NCBI GenBank assembly: GCA_020249285.1
Contig: JADCFX010000001.1
Coordinates: forward strand, 87,100 to 151,099
DNA: 64,000 nt
DNA from: Roseomonas sp.
Lineage (GTDB): Bacteria; Pseudomonadota; Alphaproteobacteria; Acetobacterales; Acetobacteraceae
Direction of reading: 5' to 3'
The position numbers and the translations under genes are program-made. The notes under the pieces were generated by a model, which saw nothing but the letters and a program-made list of their open reading frames with translations, made no database searches and was not told the DNA's origin. Shown here piece by piece: positions 54,925 to 64,000 of this stretch; the first letter of the stretch is position 1, and each line of letters starts with the position of its first letter.

Positions 54925-56022
54925 TCAGCCAAGCCGATGGTTGAAGCGGCGCAGCAACCATTCCTTGATCCATTCGCGCGTCGCTTCGCTAATAACGGTG
55001 CCGGCAGCATAGGCTTTCTCAGCCGCCTCGCCCACCACTTCATCATACTCGCCAATCACCGTGCCGCGCTTTTCCTTGTATTCCGGATCGGCGAAGATGC
55101 GCGTGAAGGCCGTGCGATACAAATCCTGCACAGCGCGCGGTGTTTCACGCGGCACGACAACGAATTTCTGCGCGGCGAAGCCTGCCACGAACAGAGTGCG
55201 ATAGGCATCCCAAGCGGGGCCGGACGGGTCCTGCCCCGTGGCGGCCTTCAGGAATTCCGGGAAGGTCGGTAAATCCGGGAAATTCGGATCACGCACGATA
55301 TCGCCCGCAGCGTTCAGGATGCCATAGGAAAACAGCGGTACGGCCTTGCCTTCGCGGACCAAAGGCAGCACCTGGCTCGTATAGGCAGAGGATGTCTGGT
55401 AATCAATCGGCGTCTCACCGCGTTCAAAGGCCAGGCGCCCCTGGCCGCGACCCTGCATGCCAAAGACAATCTGCACATTCAGGTTCATCAATTCAAAGGC
55501 GAGTGTGGGCACAATATCCAAGGAAGTCGGCCCCTGGCTGCCGAAGCGAAGCCCTTGCGCCGCTTGCAGCTTCGCCAGATCAGCCGGCCCGCGCACGCCC
55601 AATTCCGGGCGCACATACAAAACGCCACCGGTCGGGCTCGCCATCAGCACGCTCCAGGCGCGGTAATCATAGCGCACGCGCGGATCGCCCATCAGATAGG
55701 GGAATTGCGTGGACCCGCTTGTGCCCAGGATGGTCAGCCCATCAGGCCGCGTGCGCTGGGCGAATTGATTGGCGCCATTGATGCTGCCGCCGCCGGTAAC
55801 ATTGCGGATCACGACGGTAGGATTGCCGGGCATGTGCTTTTGCAACAGCGGCAAATGAAACCGCGCCCAAACATCGGAACCGCCACCCACCGCGAATGGA
55901 ATGATCCATTCAATGGTCTTGCCGGCCATATCCTGTGCGCGCGCTGTGCCTGTCGCGGCCAAGCCAAGGCCAAGCCCGCCAAGCGCGCGGCGCGAGAGCG
56001 AAAAATGTGCAGCTTTGGTCAT
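54925..56022 (-). CDS. TctC-type periplasmic solute-binding protein
   Basis: 365 residues from the ATG of MTKAAHFSLSRRALGG, preceded by GGGGAGGG; the signal peptide ends near TARA. TIEWIIPFAVGGGSDVWARF and VVIRNVTGGGSINGANQFA are the TctC ligand loops. Unlike the two orphan Bug proteins in this window it directly precedes its permease. It is more divergent from the usual Bug consensus (IPF rather than VPF/VPY), so the ligand may differ. Confidence 0.88.
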   Translation of the reverse strand: MTKAAHFSLSRRALGGLGLGLAATGTARAQDMAGKTIEWIIPFAVGGGSDVWARFHLPLLQKHMPGNPTVVIRNVTGGGSINGANQFAQRTRPDGLTILGTSGSTQFPYLMGDPRVRYDYRAWSVLMASPTGGVLYVRPELGVRGPADLAKLQAAQGLRFGSQGPTSLDIVPTLAFELMNLNVQIVFGMQGRGQGRLAFERGETPIDYQTSSAYTSQVLPLVREGKAVPLFSYGILNAAGDIVRDPNFPDLPTFPEFLKAATGQDPSGPAWDAYRTLFVAGFAAQKFVVVPRETPRAVQDLYRTAFTRIFADPEYKEKRGTVIGEYDEVVGEAAEKAYAAGTVISEATREWIKEWLLRRFNHRLG

Positions 56023-56142
56023 GAAACCCTCCCCGAATTGGTTTTCTGTTTCCATAAAGCAGAACCAGGGGGGATGGAACCAGCGAAATCGCACCCCGCA
56101 TTTGCCGCTTTCAGAACCGCGCCCCGCCTGTTACGGAATGCC

Positions 56143-57114
56143 ATGCCTGTTTCTCTCCGCACCATCGCCCCGGCCGAGGCCGATATCCGGCTTGATCGCT
56201 GGTTTCATCGGCACTACCCGAACCTGACCCAGGGTGCGCTGCAGAAAATGCTGCGCACAGGGCAAGTCCGCCTGGATGGCGCGCGCGTCGAAGCAAATGC
56301 GCGGCTTAAGCCCGGCCAGCAATTGCGCATTCCGCCCTTGCCCGAAGCCGCCGCCAAGCCGCTCAGCGCCCGCCCGGTATCGGACCGGGATGCGGCCGCG
56401 CTTGAACGCATGGTGATCTACCGCGATGCCTCCGTGATCGCGATAGACAAACCCCAGGGCCTGCCGGTGCAGGGCGGGCCGGGGATTACGCGGCATGTGG
56501 ATGGCATGCTGGATGCGCTCCGCTTCGGCTATGAAGAACGTCCGCGCCTGGTGCATCGGCTGGACAAGGACACATCCGGCGTTCTGATCCTGGGGCGTAC
56601 GGGGGCGGCGGCTTCCCGTTTGGCAGCGGCTTTTCGCGGGAGGGATGCGGAAAAAACCTATTGGGCCGTGGTGATTGGCCGCCCCCATCCGCTGGAAGGC
56701 CGCATTGACCTGCCCCTTGCCAAGCTTGGCGGGCAGCGCGGTGAACGCGTGGCCGGGGTCGCGGATGGCGAGGGCACGCGCGCTGTCACGCTGTATCGCG
56801 TGGTGGATTCCGCGCAGCGTCAGGCGGCGATGCTGGAATTGCGCCCGCTCACGGGCCGCACGCATCAGCTTCGCGTGCATTGCGCCGAGGCGCTAAAATG
56901 CCCGATTATGGGCGACGGCAAATATGGCGGTCAGGCCGCGCATCTGGAAGGCTTTGGCAATACGCTCCATTTGCATGCGCGGGCCTTGCGCCTGCCGCAT
57001 CCGGAAGGTGGTACGCTGGAACTGGCTGCCCCCTTGCCAGCGCATATGAAGGATACCTTCGCCATGCTTGGTTTTGATCGTCCGAAGACCCCGCCATGTC
57101 GGCATCTGCGCTAA
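56143..57114 (+). CDS. RluC/RluD-family 23S rRNA pseudouridine synthase
   Basis: 323 residues from the ATG of MPVSLRTIAPAEADIRLDR. An S4 RNA-binding domain (RWFHRHYPNLTQGALQKMLR) precedes the catalytic domain with the Asp of RLVHRLDKDTSGVLIL and the GRTHQLRVHCAEAL motif. RluC modifies 23S rRNA U955/2504/2580 in E. coli; without a tree RluC and RluD cannot be told apart firmly, though the S4 layout favours RluC. It overlaps the AsmA gene by 19 bp. Confidence 0.9.
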   Translation: MPVSLRTIAPAEADIRLDRWFHRHYPNLTQGALQKMLRTGQVRLDGARVEANARLKPGQQLRIPPLPEAAAKPLSARPVSDRDAAALERMVIYRDASVIAIDKPQGLPVQGGPGITRHVDGMLDALRFGYEERPRLVHRLDKDTSGVLILGRTGAAASRLAAAFRGRDAEKTYWAVVIGRPHPLEGRIDLPLAKLGGQRGERVAGVADGEGTRAVTLYRVVDSAQRQAAMLELRPLTGRTHQLRVHCAEALKCPIMGDGKYGGQAAHLEGFGNTLHLHARALRLPHPEGGTLELAAPLPAHMKDTFAMLGFDRPKTPPCRHLR

Positions 57115-59387
57115 AGCCGGCGCGGCGCTGGCCGCGCTACCTGGCGGGCGCGTTTGCGCTGCTTTTCCTGCTGCTGATGGGTGGCATTTTGGCGCTGCGC
57201 GCCGCTTTGGAATCCGGCCGCTTCACACCGCGCATCAAGGCCGAGATTGAAAACGCCACCGGCTATCGCGCGACCATTGGCGGGCTTGGCCTGGCGCTTG
57301 GGCTGATCCCCAAGCTGGAATTGCGTGATGTAACACTCAGCACACCGGGCGGCGCCACGCCGGGCATGGTGGCGCCAAGGCTGGCTGCGAGTATTTCGCT
57401 GCGCTCTCTGATCTCCGGCGGCGTTGAAATCCCAAGCGTGGAGGCGGATGGGCTGAAGCTCAATCTGGACCCGGCGCTTTGGGCGCTGCCTGTCACGGAA
57501 AGACCCGCCCGGGACGCCACTGCGGCACCAGCAGCGCCAAGGCGCACCGCCACCATGCCGCAGATCGGGCTGGTCAGCCTGCGCGATGCGCATCTGATCC
57601 TGCCTGGTAGCAAGGGGCGGGATATTGAAATCCCTTCGCTTTCCATCCGTGGCATAAGCGCGACCAGCGCAAGCGACCTGGCGGCGGAGTGGCTCTTCCG
57701 GGGCATCACCTTCACCCTTGCTGGGAAGGCCGGCCCGCTATTCGGCGCTGCCCCCGGTACACTGCCGCCGCTGGGTGCCATCACGCTCAAGGCCGGCGCG
57801 GGTGATCTTGGCTGGCTGCTGCCGGGGCTTAGGCTTGACGGGCTGGAATTGATCGCGCCGCCGGATGGCGAGGCCAAGCTCTCCGGCGCGCTAACCCGCG
57901 CTGGCAATACCGCGCGGCTTGAGGCGAATTTGGGCGAGGTTGGCAAGCTGCTTTATGGCTTCACCGGGCCATTGCCGATTGAAGCCCGGCTTACTTCGGC
58001 CGATGCCAGCATCACGCTGAAGGGCAGCGTGGCGCGCCCGCTGGAATTGGCCGGCGGACAATTCGACCTGACGGCGGATGTGCCGGATGCGGCGGGGCTT
58101 TCCGGCTTTCCTACTCTGCCCCGCGGGCTGCGAGGGGCGGCGCGGCTTGAATGGCGCGATGCGCAGCATTTCAGCCTTCCGCGCTTCCAACTCACCAGCC
58201 CTGCGCTTGTTGCCAATGCCGCGCTTAACCTTACGCTGGCGGGGAGGCCCAATCTGACCGGGCGGATTGATGTCTCACGGCTTGATCTGGATGCCCTGAC
58301 ACAGCCGCCCACGGCAAGCGCCGCGCCCGCCGCGCCTTCCGCCCCTGCGGCCTCATCAGGCGATGGCCGAGTTATTCCGGATATCGCTGTCCCCGTCGCG
58401 TCGCTCATGGCGCTGGACGCAGAGCTGCGGCTTGCCTTCAGCGGCGTCACCTCTCGCACTCTGCGTCAGGCGGCGGTGCAAACGCAGCTCCGCCTCAGCA
58501 ATGGCGCGCTGGCGCTTACGCCCTTCAATATGACGATCCCGGCCGGGCGGCTTGCGGGGCAGATCAATGTGAATGCTGCCGCCAACCCGGCGCGCTATAG
58601 CCTGAACCTGCGTTCCGAAGGTGCCGGGCTTGATCTGGCCGCGCTGAGTGGTGCGCTGGATGGGCTTGGCCTGCGCGGCCATGGCGAGCTTGCCGCCGAT
58701 CTGCGCGGCGCCGGCGCTTCCACCCGTGCCATCGCCGCCAGCCTCAATGGCGAATTTGGCGTGGCCATGGTCAATGCCCGGCTGGAACAGGGAAAGGCCA
58801 TGGATGCGCTCAGCACAGTGCTGACACTGCTTGCCCCGAACACACAAAGGCTCGGCGCGATTGACCTGCGTTGCGTGGCATTGGCTTTCGGGGCGGAACA
58901 GGGCATGGCGCAAAGCCGTGCGCTGTTCATGGACAGTGCCATTGGGCAAATCTCAGGTCAGGCCAGCATCAATCTGCGGGATGAAAGCGTGAATGGGCGG
59001 CTCAATACCAATCTGCGCGTTTTTGGCCTTGGGTTGCGCGCGCCGGTCAATCTTGGCGGCACGCTGGCGGCACCGCGCATCGGCGTGGCCTCAGGGGCGG
59101 CGATTGGCCAAACCGCGGCGGGCCTTTTGGCGGATACCTTGACCGGACGGATTGCCACAGACCCGATCGGCAATCTGTTGGGCGGTAGTGACCGAAACGC
59201 GGCAGCGGATTGCGCCGAACCGCTGCGCCTTGCGCGGCTTGGCGCAGCGGGTGCGGTACCCGCGCCACGTGCAGCGCCAGAAGCGGGGCAGGAAGCCCCC
59301 CCCTGGCCTTCTTTGCCAGCTTTGCCTTCACCGGTGCAGGATGTGCTGCGCGGTCTTGGCGGTATTCTGGGTGGCGGGCGGCGGTGA
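57096..59387 (+). CDS. AsmA-family envelope protein
   Basis: 763 residues. An N-terminal TM anchor (~17-38) is followed by the AsmA start region (LESGRFTPRIKAEIENATGY) and long beta-rich stretches typical of this family, with an Ala/Pro-rich linker (~395-410) before the AsmA_2-like C-terminal domain and an Ala/Pro tail. AsmA-like proteins are bridge-like lipid-transfer or outer-membrane assembly factors in the periplasm. The overlap with the rluC-like gene implies one transcript. Confidence 0.87.
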   Translation: MSASALKPARRWPRYLAGAFALLFLLLMGGILALRAALESGRFTPRIKAEIENATGYRATIGGLGLALGLIPKLELRDVTLSTPGGATPGMVAPRLAASISLRSLISGGVEIPSVEADGLKLNLDPALWALPVTERPARDATAAPAAPRRTATMPQIGLVSLRDAHLILPGSKGRDIEIPSLSIRGISATSASDLAAEWLFRGITFTLAGKAGPLFGAAPGTLPPLGAITLKAGAGDLGWLLPGLRLDGLELIAPPDGEAKLSGALTRAGNTARLEANLGEVGKLLYGFTGPLPIEARLTSADASITLKGSVARPLELAGGQFDLTADVPDAAGLSGFPTLPRGLRGAARLEWRDAQHFSLPRFQLTSPALVANAALNLTLAGRPNLTGRIDVSRLDLDALTQPPTASAAPAAPSAPAASSGDGRVIPDIAVPVASLMALDAELRLAFSGVTSRTLRQAAVQTQLRLSNGALALTPFNMTIPAGRLAGQINVNAAANPARYSLNLRSEGAGLDLAALSGALDGLGLRGHGELAADLRGAGASTRAIAASLNGEFGVAMVNARLEQGKAMDALSTVLTLLAPNTQRLGAIDLRCVALAFGAEQGMAQSRALFMDSAIGQISGQASINLRDESVNGRLNTNLRVFGLGLRAPVNLGGTLAAPRIGVASGAAIGQTAAGLLADTLTGRIATDPIGNLLGGSDRNAAADCAEPLRLARLGAAGAVPAPRAAPEAGQEAPPWPSLPALPSPVQDVLRGLGGILGGGRR

Positions 59388-59404
59388 TATTCGGGGGGCT
59401 CTGT

Positions 59405-59821
59405 TCAGCCCTCCACATCCTCCAGCGAAAGTCCCAGCGCTTCCAGCCCTTCTTCCAGCATATCGCCAAGCATTTCGATGCCAAGCAGATAGGTCGCCGG
59501 GTCGCGCATATTCCGTTCACGCGCCAGGTTGCGGGCTTCTTCCCAATCATCCGCCTCATAATCGCCGCGACCAATCCAGGCCAGCGCAATCAGGGATGCC
59601 TGTTCATCTTCATTCAATTCACTGATGAAGGCGCGCAAAGCATCCTCATCCATGTTTTCATCATCTTCAGCGTCGAGGCCTTCTTCATCCTCATCCGCGC
59701 GGGAAAGCGCGCCGCTTTCCTCGCCTTCCTGGACGGCGCGTGCGGCATCCACAATGGCGGCCACCGATTCCAGGCTGATGCCCAGATCGAATTCCTCATC
59801 CTCATCATCGCGTGCGGCCAT
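59405..59821 (-). CDS. Acidic DUF3775-type protein
   Basis: 138 residues from the ATG of MAARDDEDEEFDLGISLE. A very acidic N-terminal half (runs of Asp/Glu) precedes a helical region LRAFISELNEDEQASLIALA and a C-terminal half IGRGDYEADDWEEARNLARE resembling DUF3775. Function unknown in the family. No signal peptide or membrane segment; transcribed against asmA with 17 bp between stops. Confidence 0.7.
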   Translation of the reverse strand: MAARDDEDEEFDLGISLESVAAIVDAARAVQEGEESGALSRADEDEEGLDAEDDENMDEDALRAFISELNEDEQASLIALAWIGRGDYEADDWEEARNLARERNMRDPATYLLGIEMLGDMLEEGLEALGLSLEDVEG

Positions 59822-59919
59822 GGCGCCTCTCCTGCCTGAATGAGCGCACTCAAGCACAGTGTCGCGGGGCTTTGCCAGCCCCGATCAGGTTGCAAAGGCG
59901 TGTCAATGAAGGGCGGTTT

Positions 59920-60945
59920 TCAGCGCCGCGAAAGGTCAACCAGCCCGGCGAAACCCGCTTCCGTGCCGAACGCGAGATGCGTGCCGGAATCACTCCAGGC
60001 CAATGCGGAAACCGCGCCACGCCCCGGGGAGGCCACGGGCACCACGCGCCCGCTGGCAACCTCAGCGATCAACACCAGGCCGTCATCGAAGCCGGCAGCG
60101 ACTACTTCCTGCTGCGGGTGGCAGGCAACGCGCGTACACAGCGCCTGATCGCCGCCGGCCAATTCGGTTGGCGCCTTGCCCATCGGCCCGCCGCCGAAAA
60201 ACGGCCAAAGCACAATGCAATCCGCGCCAGATGTCGCCAGCCAGCGCCCCTTGGCGGTGAAGGCAATGGATTTCGTCTTGGCCGGATAGCCCGCCATGCG
60301 CATATGCTGGCCATCCGCCAGGCGCCAGCCATGCAAAGTGTTTTCCTGCATGGCGGTCACCACATGCGTGCCATCCGGGCTGATCTCAACACCGATATGG
60401 CTGCCCTTCCATTCAAGCGAACGCGGCTTGTCTTCCTTCGCGGCAACAAACCAGAGCGAAGCGCCATTGTAATGGCTGGCGGCGATGCGCTTGCCCTTGG
60501 CGTCAAAAGCAATGCCCGTGACCGATGTTGGATGCGCGAGTGATTTCAGCGCTGCCCCCGTGCCATCCAGCATATGCACGGCCTTGCCCACCACCGCGGC
60601 GCGCAGCCCGCTTTCATGCGCGGCGACATGATCCACCCAGCGGCTGCCATAGCGCACCAATTCAACCAAAGTACCGTCCGCGCCAAGGCGCATCAGCCGC
60701 CCATCATCGCCGCCGGAAATCACGCCATCCTTGCCATCGGCGCAAAGTGATAGCACCGCGCCCTGATGCGCTTCATGCTGCGCCCAGGCTTCTTGCGGTG
60801 TGGCAATCAGCGCGCGATGCAAAACGCCATCGGTGGTGCCGAAGATGCAGGTCTTGCCTTCATGGCCAAAAGCAAGCCCCGCGACCCAGGCGCCGAGGTT
60901 TTGCGAAACGCCCCGGCTATCCAGCAAATACTCCGTGCCGCTCAT
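59920..60945 (-). CDS. WD40-repeat protein coupled to CobW
   Basis: 341 residues made of about seven beta-propeller blades; [39 protein letters not shown] and [16 protein letters not shown] segments show WD40 spacing. No signal peptide, so probably cytoplasmic. Its ATG overlaps the stop of the CobW-like gene by 4 bp. A WD40-CobW pair recurs in alphaproteobacteria, and I infer a metal-homeostasis partnership; no catalytic motif is seen. Confidence 0.82.
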   Translation of the reverse strand: MSGTEYLLDSRGVSQNLGAWVAGLAFGHEGKTCIFGTTDGVLHRALIATPQEAWAQHEAHQGAVLSLCADGKDGVISGGDDGRLMRLGADGTLVELVRYGSRWVDHVAAHESGLRAAVVGKAVHMLDGTGAALKSLAHPTSVTGIAFDAKGKRIAASHYNGASLWFVAAKEDKPRSLEWKGSHIGVEISPDGTHVVTAMQENTLHGWRLADGQHMRMAGYPAKTKSIAFTAKGRWLATSGADCIVLWPFFGGGPMGKAPTELAGGDQALCTRVACHPQQEVVAAGFDDGLVLIAEVASGRVVPVASPGRGAVSALAWSDSGTHLAFGTEAGFAGLVDLSRR

Positions 60946-61973
60946 GCGCCGGGGGGGCTCCAGCGCGCGATTTCGGCATTGATCTTCGCCTCATCCTCGC
61001 CAGCCTGGCAGGCTTCAAAACCGCGCCGCAGCCAGGGGCGGTTCAAATCGCGCCCGATGAATACCAGTTTTGAGCGCCGCGGATCGCCTTCCTTCCAGGG
61101 GCCAATGAAATCGCCATCGGCAATCATATGCACCGCCTGGAAGGCGAAGCGGCGATCATCGCCCTCATAAGCCAGAATGCCTTTGGTGCGCAGCAAATCC
61201 TGCCCCTTGCTGGACAGAACCTGCGTGATCCAGGCGTTGAAACGCTCCGGATCGATCGGGCGATCCACTTCGAAGGAAACGCTGTTCACTTCAGAATCAT
61301 GTTCGTGATCATCCTCGCCCGAAAGGAATTCCGGTTCGCGTTCCAGAATGCGTTCCAGGTTGAAAGCGTCACGCCCGATCACGGCGCTGATCGGCACATC
61401 GGATTTCGTGGCGCGACGAATCTCAGCATAGGGGTTGATGGCGCGGATGCGCTTTTCCACTTCCGCCGCTTCCGCCTCGCTCACCAGATCCATCTTGTTC
61501 AGCACAATAATGTCGGCGAAGGCAATTTGTTCCTGCGCTTCGGTGGAATCTGCCAAGCGCGCGGGCAGATGCTTGGCATCAACCACGGTCACAATCGCGT
61601 CGAGTTTCGTCGCGCGCTTCACATCATCATCAACGAAGAAGGTCTGTGCCACTGGGGCGGGGTCGGCCAAGCCCGTGGTTTCCACGATAATGCCATCAAA
61701 CTTGTCGCGCCGCTTCATCAGCCCGGCCAGGATGCGGATCAGATCTCCGCGCACCGTGCAGCAGATGCAGCCATTGTTCATCTCAAACACTTCTTCATCG
61801 GCATCCACGACCAGGTCGTTATCCACGCCCAATTCGCCGAATTCATTGATCACGACCGCGAATTTCTGGCCGTGATTTTCCGTTAGGATGCGGTTCAGCA
61901 GCGTGGTTTTGCCGGCACCAAGATAGCCGGTCAGCACGGTTACGGGCACGGGGGCGCGGGCGGTGTCGCTCAC
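60942..61973 (-). CDS. CobW/ZNG-type GTPase, putative zinc metallochaperone
   Basis: 343 residues from a GTG. Walker A is in [20 protein letters not shown], the metal-binding CXCC motif in [17 protein letters not shown], and NKMD and a His/Asp-rich stretch (GEDDHEHD) lie in the middle; a C-terminal CobW_C domain ends the protein. G3E GTPases of this type insert metals, zinc in ZNG1, into target proteins. The acidic-His stretch supports metal binding. No clear Zur-box was seen upstream. Confidence 0.92.
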   Translation of the reverse strand: MSDTARAPVPVTVLTGYLGAGKTTLLNRILTENHGQKFAVVINEFGELGVDNDLVVDADEEVFEMNNGCICCTVRGDLIRILAGLMKRRDKFDGIIVETTGLADPAPVAQTFFVDDDVKRATKLDAIVTVVDAKHLPARLADSTEAQEQIAFADIIVLNKMDLVSEAEAAEVEKRIRAINPYAEIRRATKSDVPISAVIGRDAFNLERILEREPEFLSGEDDHEHDSEVNSVSFEVDRPIDPERFNAWITQVLSSKGQDLLRTKGILAYEGDDRRFAFQAVHMIADGDFIGPWKEGDPRRSKLVFIGRDLNRPWLRRGFEACQAGEDEAKINAEIARWSPPGA

Positions 61974-62053
61974 GTGGGTTTCTCCATCAGCAAGGTTCGA
62001 GAGCCTATATGGGGCGAAGCCGGGCAGAGGTCACCCTGCCCAGCAGAGTTATC

Positions 62054-62108
62054 GTTTGGTCGCATTTTCCGAGTCGCCATGTTGGACCACATGGCTTGAA
62101 AATGCTCC
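62054..62108. repeat. 55-bp dispersed palindromic element, copy 3
   Basis: Same 55-bp frame as copies 1 and 2; outer stem GCATTTTC/GAAAATGC. Inner arms are GCCATGT/ACATGGC, so an A-T pair has become T-A on both sides and the stem is preserved. It lies 2 bp beyond the aminotransferase stop. Confidence 0.92.
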
Positions 62109-62110
62109 GT

Positions 62111-63442
62111 TCAGGCCGCCTCCGCCGTAATCGCCTCAGCCAGGGTATTGATCAGCCTGTCCACATGCGGCTTTTCGCAAATCAGCGGCGGCGACATGGC
62201 GATGATATCGGCCGTCACGCGGATCAGCACGCCATCATCAAAGCAGCGGCGGAAGACATCCAAGGCGCGCTGCGTGGGCTTGCCTGGGCGCGGCGCCAAT
62301 TCCACCGCGCCAATAAGCCCGACATCGCGGATATCAATGACGTTCGGCAAGCCTTTCAGCGAATGCACCGCATCCTGCCAATAAGGCTCCAGCGCCAGCG
62401 CCCGGCCCGGCAAATCCTCGGCGCGGTGCAATTCCAGCGTGGCAATCGCCGCCGCCGCCGCCAAGGGATGCCCGGAATAGGTATAGCCGTGGAAGAATTC
62501 GATCCCGGCGCTGGTGCCGGTCACGATGGCATCATAGATGTCATTCTTGACCGCAACCGCGCCCATGGGCACGGCGGCGTTCGTCAGCCCCTTGGCCATG
62601 GTCATGATATCGGGCACCACGCCGAGGCGCTCCGCACCGAAATTGGCGCCGAGGCGGCCAAAGCCGGTGATGACCTCATCAAAAATCAGCAGAATGCCAT
62701 GCTTGGTGCAGATATCGCGGAGCCGCTTGAGGTAGCCCACGGGCGGCACCAACACGCCGGTTGAACCCGCCACCGGTTCCAACATGACCGCGGCAATGGT
62801 TTCCGCCCCATGCAAGGCCACCAGGTTTTCCAGCACATCGGCCAATTCGGCGCCATGCGGAGGCTCGCCCCGGCAATAGCTGTTCTTGGCCGGCAGATGC
62901 GTATGCGGCAAATGGTCCACATAAGGCAGCAGTGCCCCGAATTGCTTGCGATTGGGGCCAATGCCGCCCACCGACATGCCGCCAAAGCCCACGCCATGAT
63001 AGCCGCGTTCGCGCCCAATCAACCGCACGCGGGAGCTTTCGCCCCGCGCCTTGTGATAGGCCAGCGCAATCTTCAGCGCCGTATCAGCGGCTTCGCTGCC
63101 GGAATTGGTGAAGAAAACCCGGTCCATGCCATCGGGCGTCATATCCGCGACGCGGGAAGCGGCTTCAAAGGCAATGGGGTGGCCAAGCTGGAAGGCGGGG
63201 GCGAAATCCATGATCGCCGCCTGCTTTTGGATCGCCTCCACAATTTCCCGCCGGCCATGCCCGGCATTGCAGCACCACAGGCCAGAGGTACCGTCCAGAA
63301 TCTCCCGCCCTTCCGGGGTGTAGTAATGCATGCCCTCAGCGCGCGCGAGCATGCGCGGGCGGTCCTTGAAATACTTATTGTCGGAATAGGGCATCCAGAA
63401 CGCGTCCAGATTATTCGGGCGCGGGACATTGATCTCATTCAT
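62111..63442 (-). CDS. Omega-amino acid:pyruvate aminotransferase (class III)
   Basis: 443 residues from the ATG of MNEINVPRPNNLDAFWMPY with GGAGAAG upstream. Class III motifs: TNSGSEAADTALKIALAYHK, IFDEVITGFGRLG, and the PLP-lysine in MTMAKGLTNAAVPMG (~288). The FWMPY start and CCNAGHGRREIVEAI match beta-alanine:pyruvate aminotransferases. It moves an omega-amino group to pyruvate. Copy 3 of the palindromic repeat is right behind its stop. Confidence 0.9.
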   Translation of the reverse strand: MNEINVPRPNNLDAFWMPYSDNKYFKDRPRMLARAEGMHYYTPEGREILDGTSGLWCCNAGHGRREIVEAIQKQAAIMDFAPAFQLGHPIAFEAASRVADMTPDGMDRVFFTNSGSEAADTALKIALAYHKARGESSRVRLIGRERGYHGVGFGGMSVGGIGPNRKQFGALLPYVDHLPHTHLPAKNSYCRGEPPHGAELADVLENLVALHGAETIAAVMLEPVAGSTGVLVPPVGYLKRLRDICTKHGILLIFDEVITGFGRLGANFGAERLGVVPDIMTMAKGLTNAAVPMGAVAVKNDIYDAIVTGTSAGIEFFHGYTYSGHPLAAAAAIATLELHRAEDLPGRALALEPYWQDAVHSLKGLPNVIDIRDVGLIGAVELAPRPGKPTQRALDVFRRCFDDGVLIRVTADIIAMSPPLICEKPHVDRLINTLAEAITAEAA

Positions 63443-63820
63443 CGGGGCTTCTCCGGGCTTCACCCCATACAAACACCTGCTGGCGTGCGGGGGCAAGCGG
63501 GGCGCGGGTCAAACCATGTCGCTGGGTGCCGAGTTTGGCGGCGCGGGCCGGGCCGCCTGCCCCGGATACGGTCCTGTGGTGGCGCGTTTCCGTGTCTTCC
63601 CAGTCTCACACTTGCCGATGCCGCTGGCTTTCTCGATTTCGCAGTTCATGCTGTTGGCTCGAAATCTATAGATGCCGCCAGCGAAACTGGGAGTAATTTC
63701 TGCAACCAAGAGTGGAGTGTTGTACTGCGGGTGCAGCTTTGGGCAGGCACCGGGTTGTTTCTCGAGAACCAGATTCATCCGCAATGCACCGAGTTGATTG
63801 GGGTGAAGAATAGGTATGCC
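63443..63820. other. Region between aminotransferase and IS element, no firm gene
   Basis: 378 bp. A minus-strand frame of 91 residues (63509-63784, from MRMNLVLEKQPGACPKL) has several Cys and Lys but no recognised family; it could be the C-terminal part of a gene cut by the IS insertion, since its frame stays open up to the IS end. The sequence is less GC-rich than the surroundings after about 63650. Confidence 0.35.
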
Positions 63821-64000
63821 TGAACCGCCCCGGGTTTGCCGGAGGCTGTTTTGTTTAAATTACGCTGCCATGGCTGGTTGATCCAGTGAGGCATAGTAGC
63901 GTTCTTCGGCTTCCGCGGGCGGGATATAGCCGATTGGCGCCAGCAAGCGCCTGTTATTGAACCATTCTACCCATTCCAAGGTGGCGAATTCCACGGCCTC
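63821..64000 (-). mobile_element. IS3-family insertion sequence, right end (continues past window)
   Basis: Begins with a likely terminal inverted repeat TGAACCGCCCCGGGTTTG, 38 bp before the transposase stop on the minus strand. The other end is outside the window. Confidence 0.8.
63860..64000 (-). CDS. IS3-family transposase OrfB, C-terminal 46 residues
   Basis: Partial. Reads TLEWVEWFNNRRLLAPIGYI then PPAEAEERYYASLDQPAMAA, the characteristic C-terminus of IS3-family integrase-like transposases. The DDE catalytic residues lie outside the window. Confidence 0.92.
   Translation of the reverse strand, partial: EAVEFATLEWVEWFNNRRLLAPIGYIPPAEAEERYYASLDQPAMAA

Overview
The window looks like a chromosomal segment of a GC-rich alphaproteobacterium, most likely a pigmented Acetobacteraceae (Roseomonas-like). 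This placement is inferred from gene content: a PleD-type diguanylate cyclase, HpnC/D/E squalene synthesis, several orphan TTT-family (Bug/TctC) binding proteins and the pyrB-pyrC' pair. No rRNA, tRNA or CRISPR array was seen.

Layout. (1) 1-8444, minus strand: an operon that appears to encode the squalene route to an acylated, glycosylated C30 carotenoid acid. In transcription order it holds a CrtN-like desaturase, a CrtP-like oxidase/desaturase, a PlsC-type acyltransferase, a CrtQ-like glycosyltransferase, a fused HpnC-HpnD, HpnE and an aldehyde dehydrogenase cut by the window edge. Six of the seven genes are joined by 4-bp start/stop overlaps. (2) 8530-11824: acyl-CoA dehydrogenase, MSOX-like flavoenzyme and MAPEG protein. 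(3) 11865-13441: a small scar, with a truncated cysteine desulfurase, then an AT-richer insert bearing an orphan 3-TM protein, flanked by 88-bp direct repeats. (4) 13562-19586: metabolic genes (FutA-like iron-binding protein, HpaI aldolase, YghU GST, ArsC/Spx protein, a methyltransferase of foreign codon style, a Kef antiporter). (5) 19606-34800: core housekeeping genes: gatCAB, ruvX, pyrB with a catalytically degenerate pyrC', plsY, dprA, topA, rnr, a periplasmic S41 protease and rpmG. (6) 34930-41787: pleD, small enzymes, a TTT binding protein, iscR and a cysteine desulfurase. (7) 42213-45464: FccAB-type sulfide dehydrogenase, another TTT binding protein and a rhodanese. (8) 45912-49638: PBP1a and prfB with its programmed +1 frameshift. 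(9) 49685-56022: a carboxylate transport/catabolism cluster (AEC permease, split TPP decarboxylase, PrpF-type isomerase, fused TctA-TctB, TctC). (10) 56143-64000: RluC-type pseudouridine synthase, AsmA protein, DUF3775-type protein, WD40 and CobW pair, an omega-aminotransferase and the end of an IS3-family element at the right edge.

The most noteworthy signals are the carotenoid operon with its natural HpnC-HpnD fusion, a 55-bp dispersed palindrome in three copies with a compensatory stem change (one copy is translated as the tail of CrtN), and the direct-repeat-flanked orphan insert next to a broken cysteine desulfurase.
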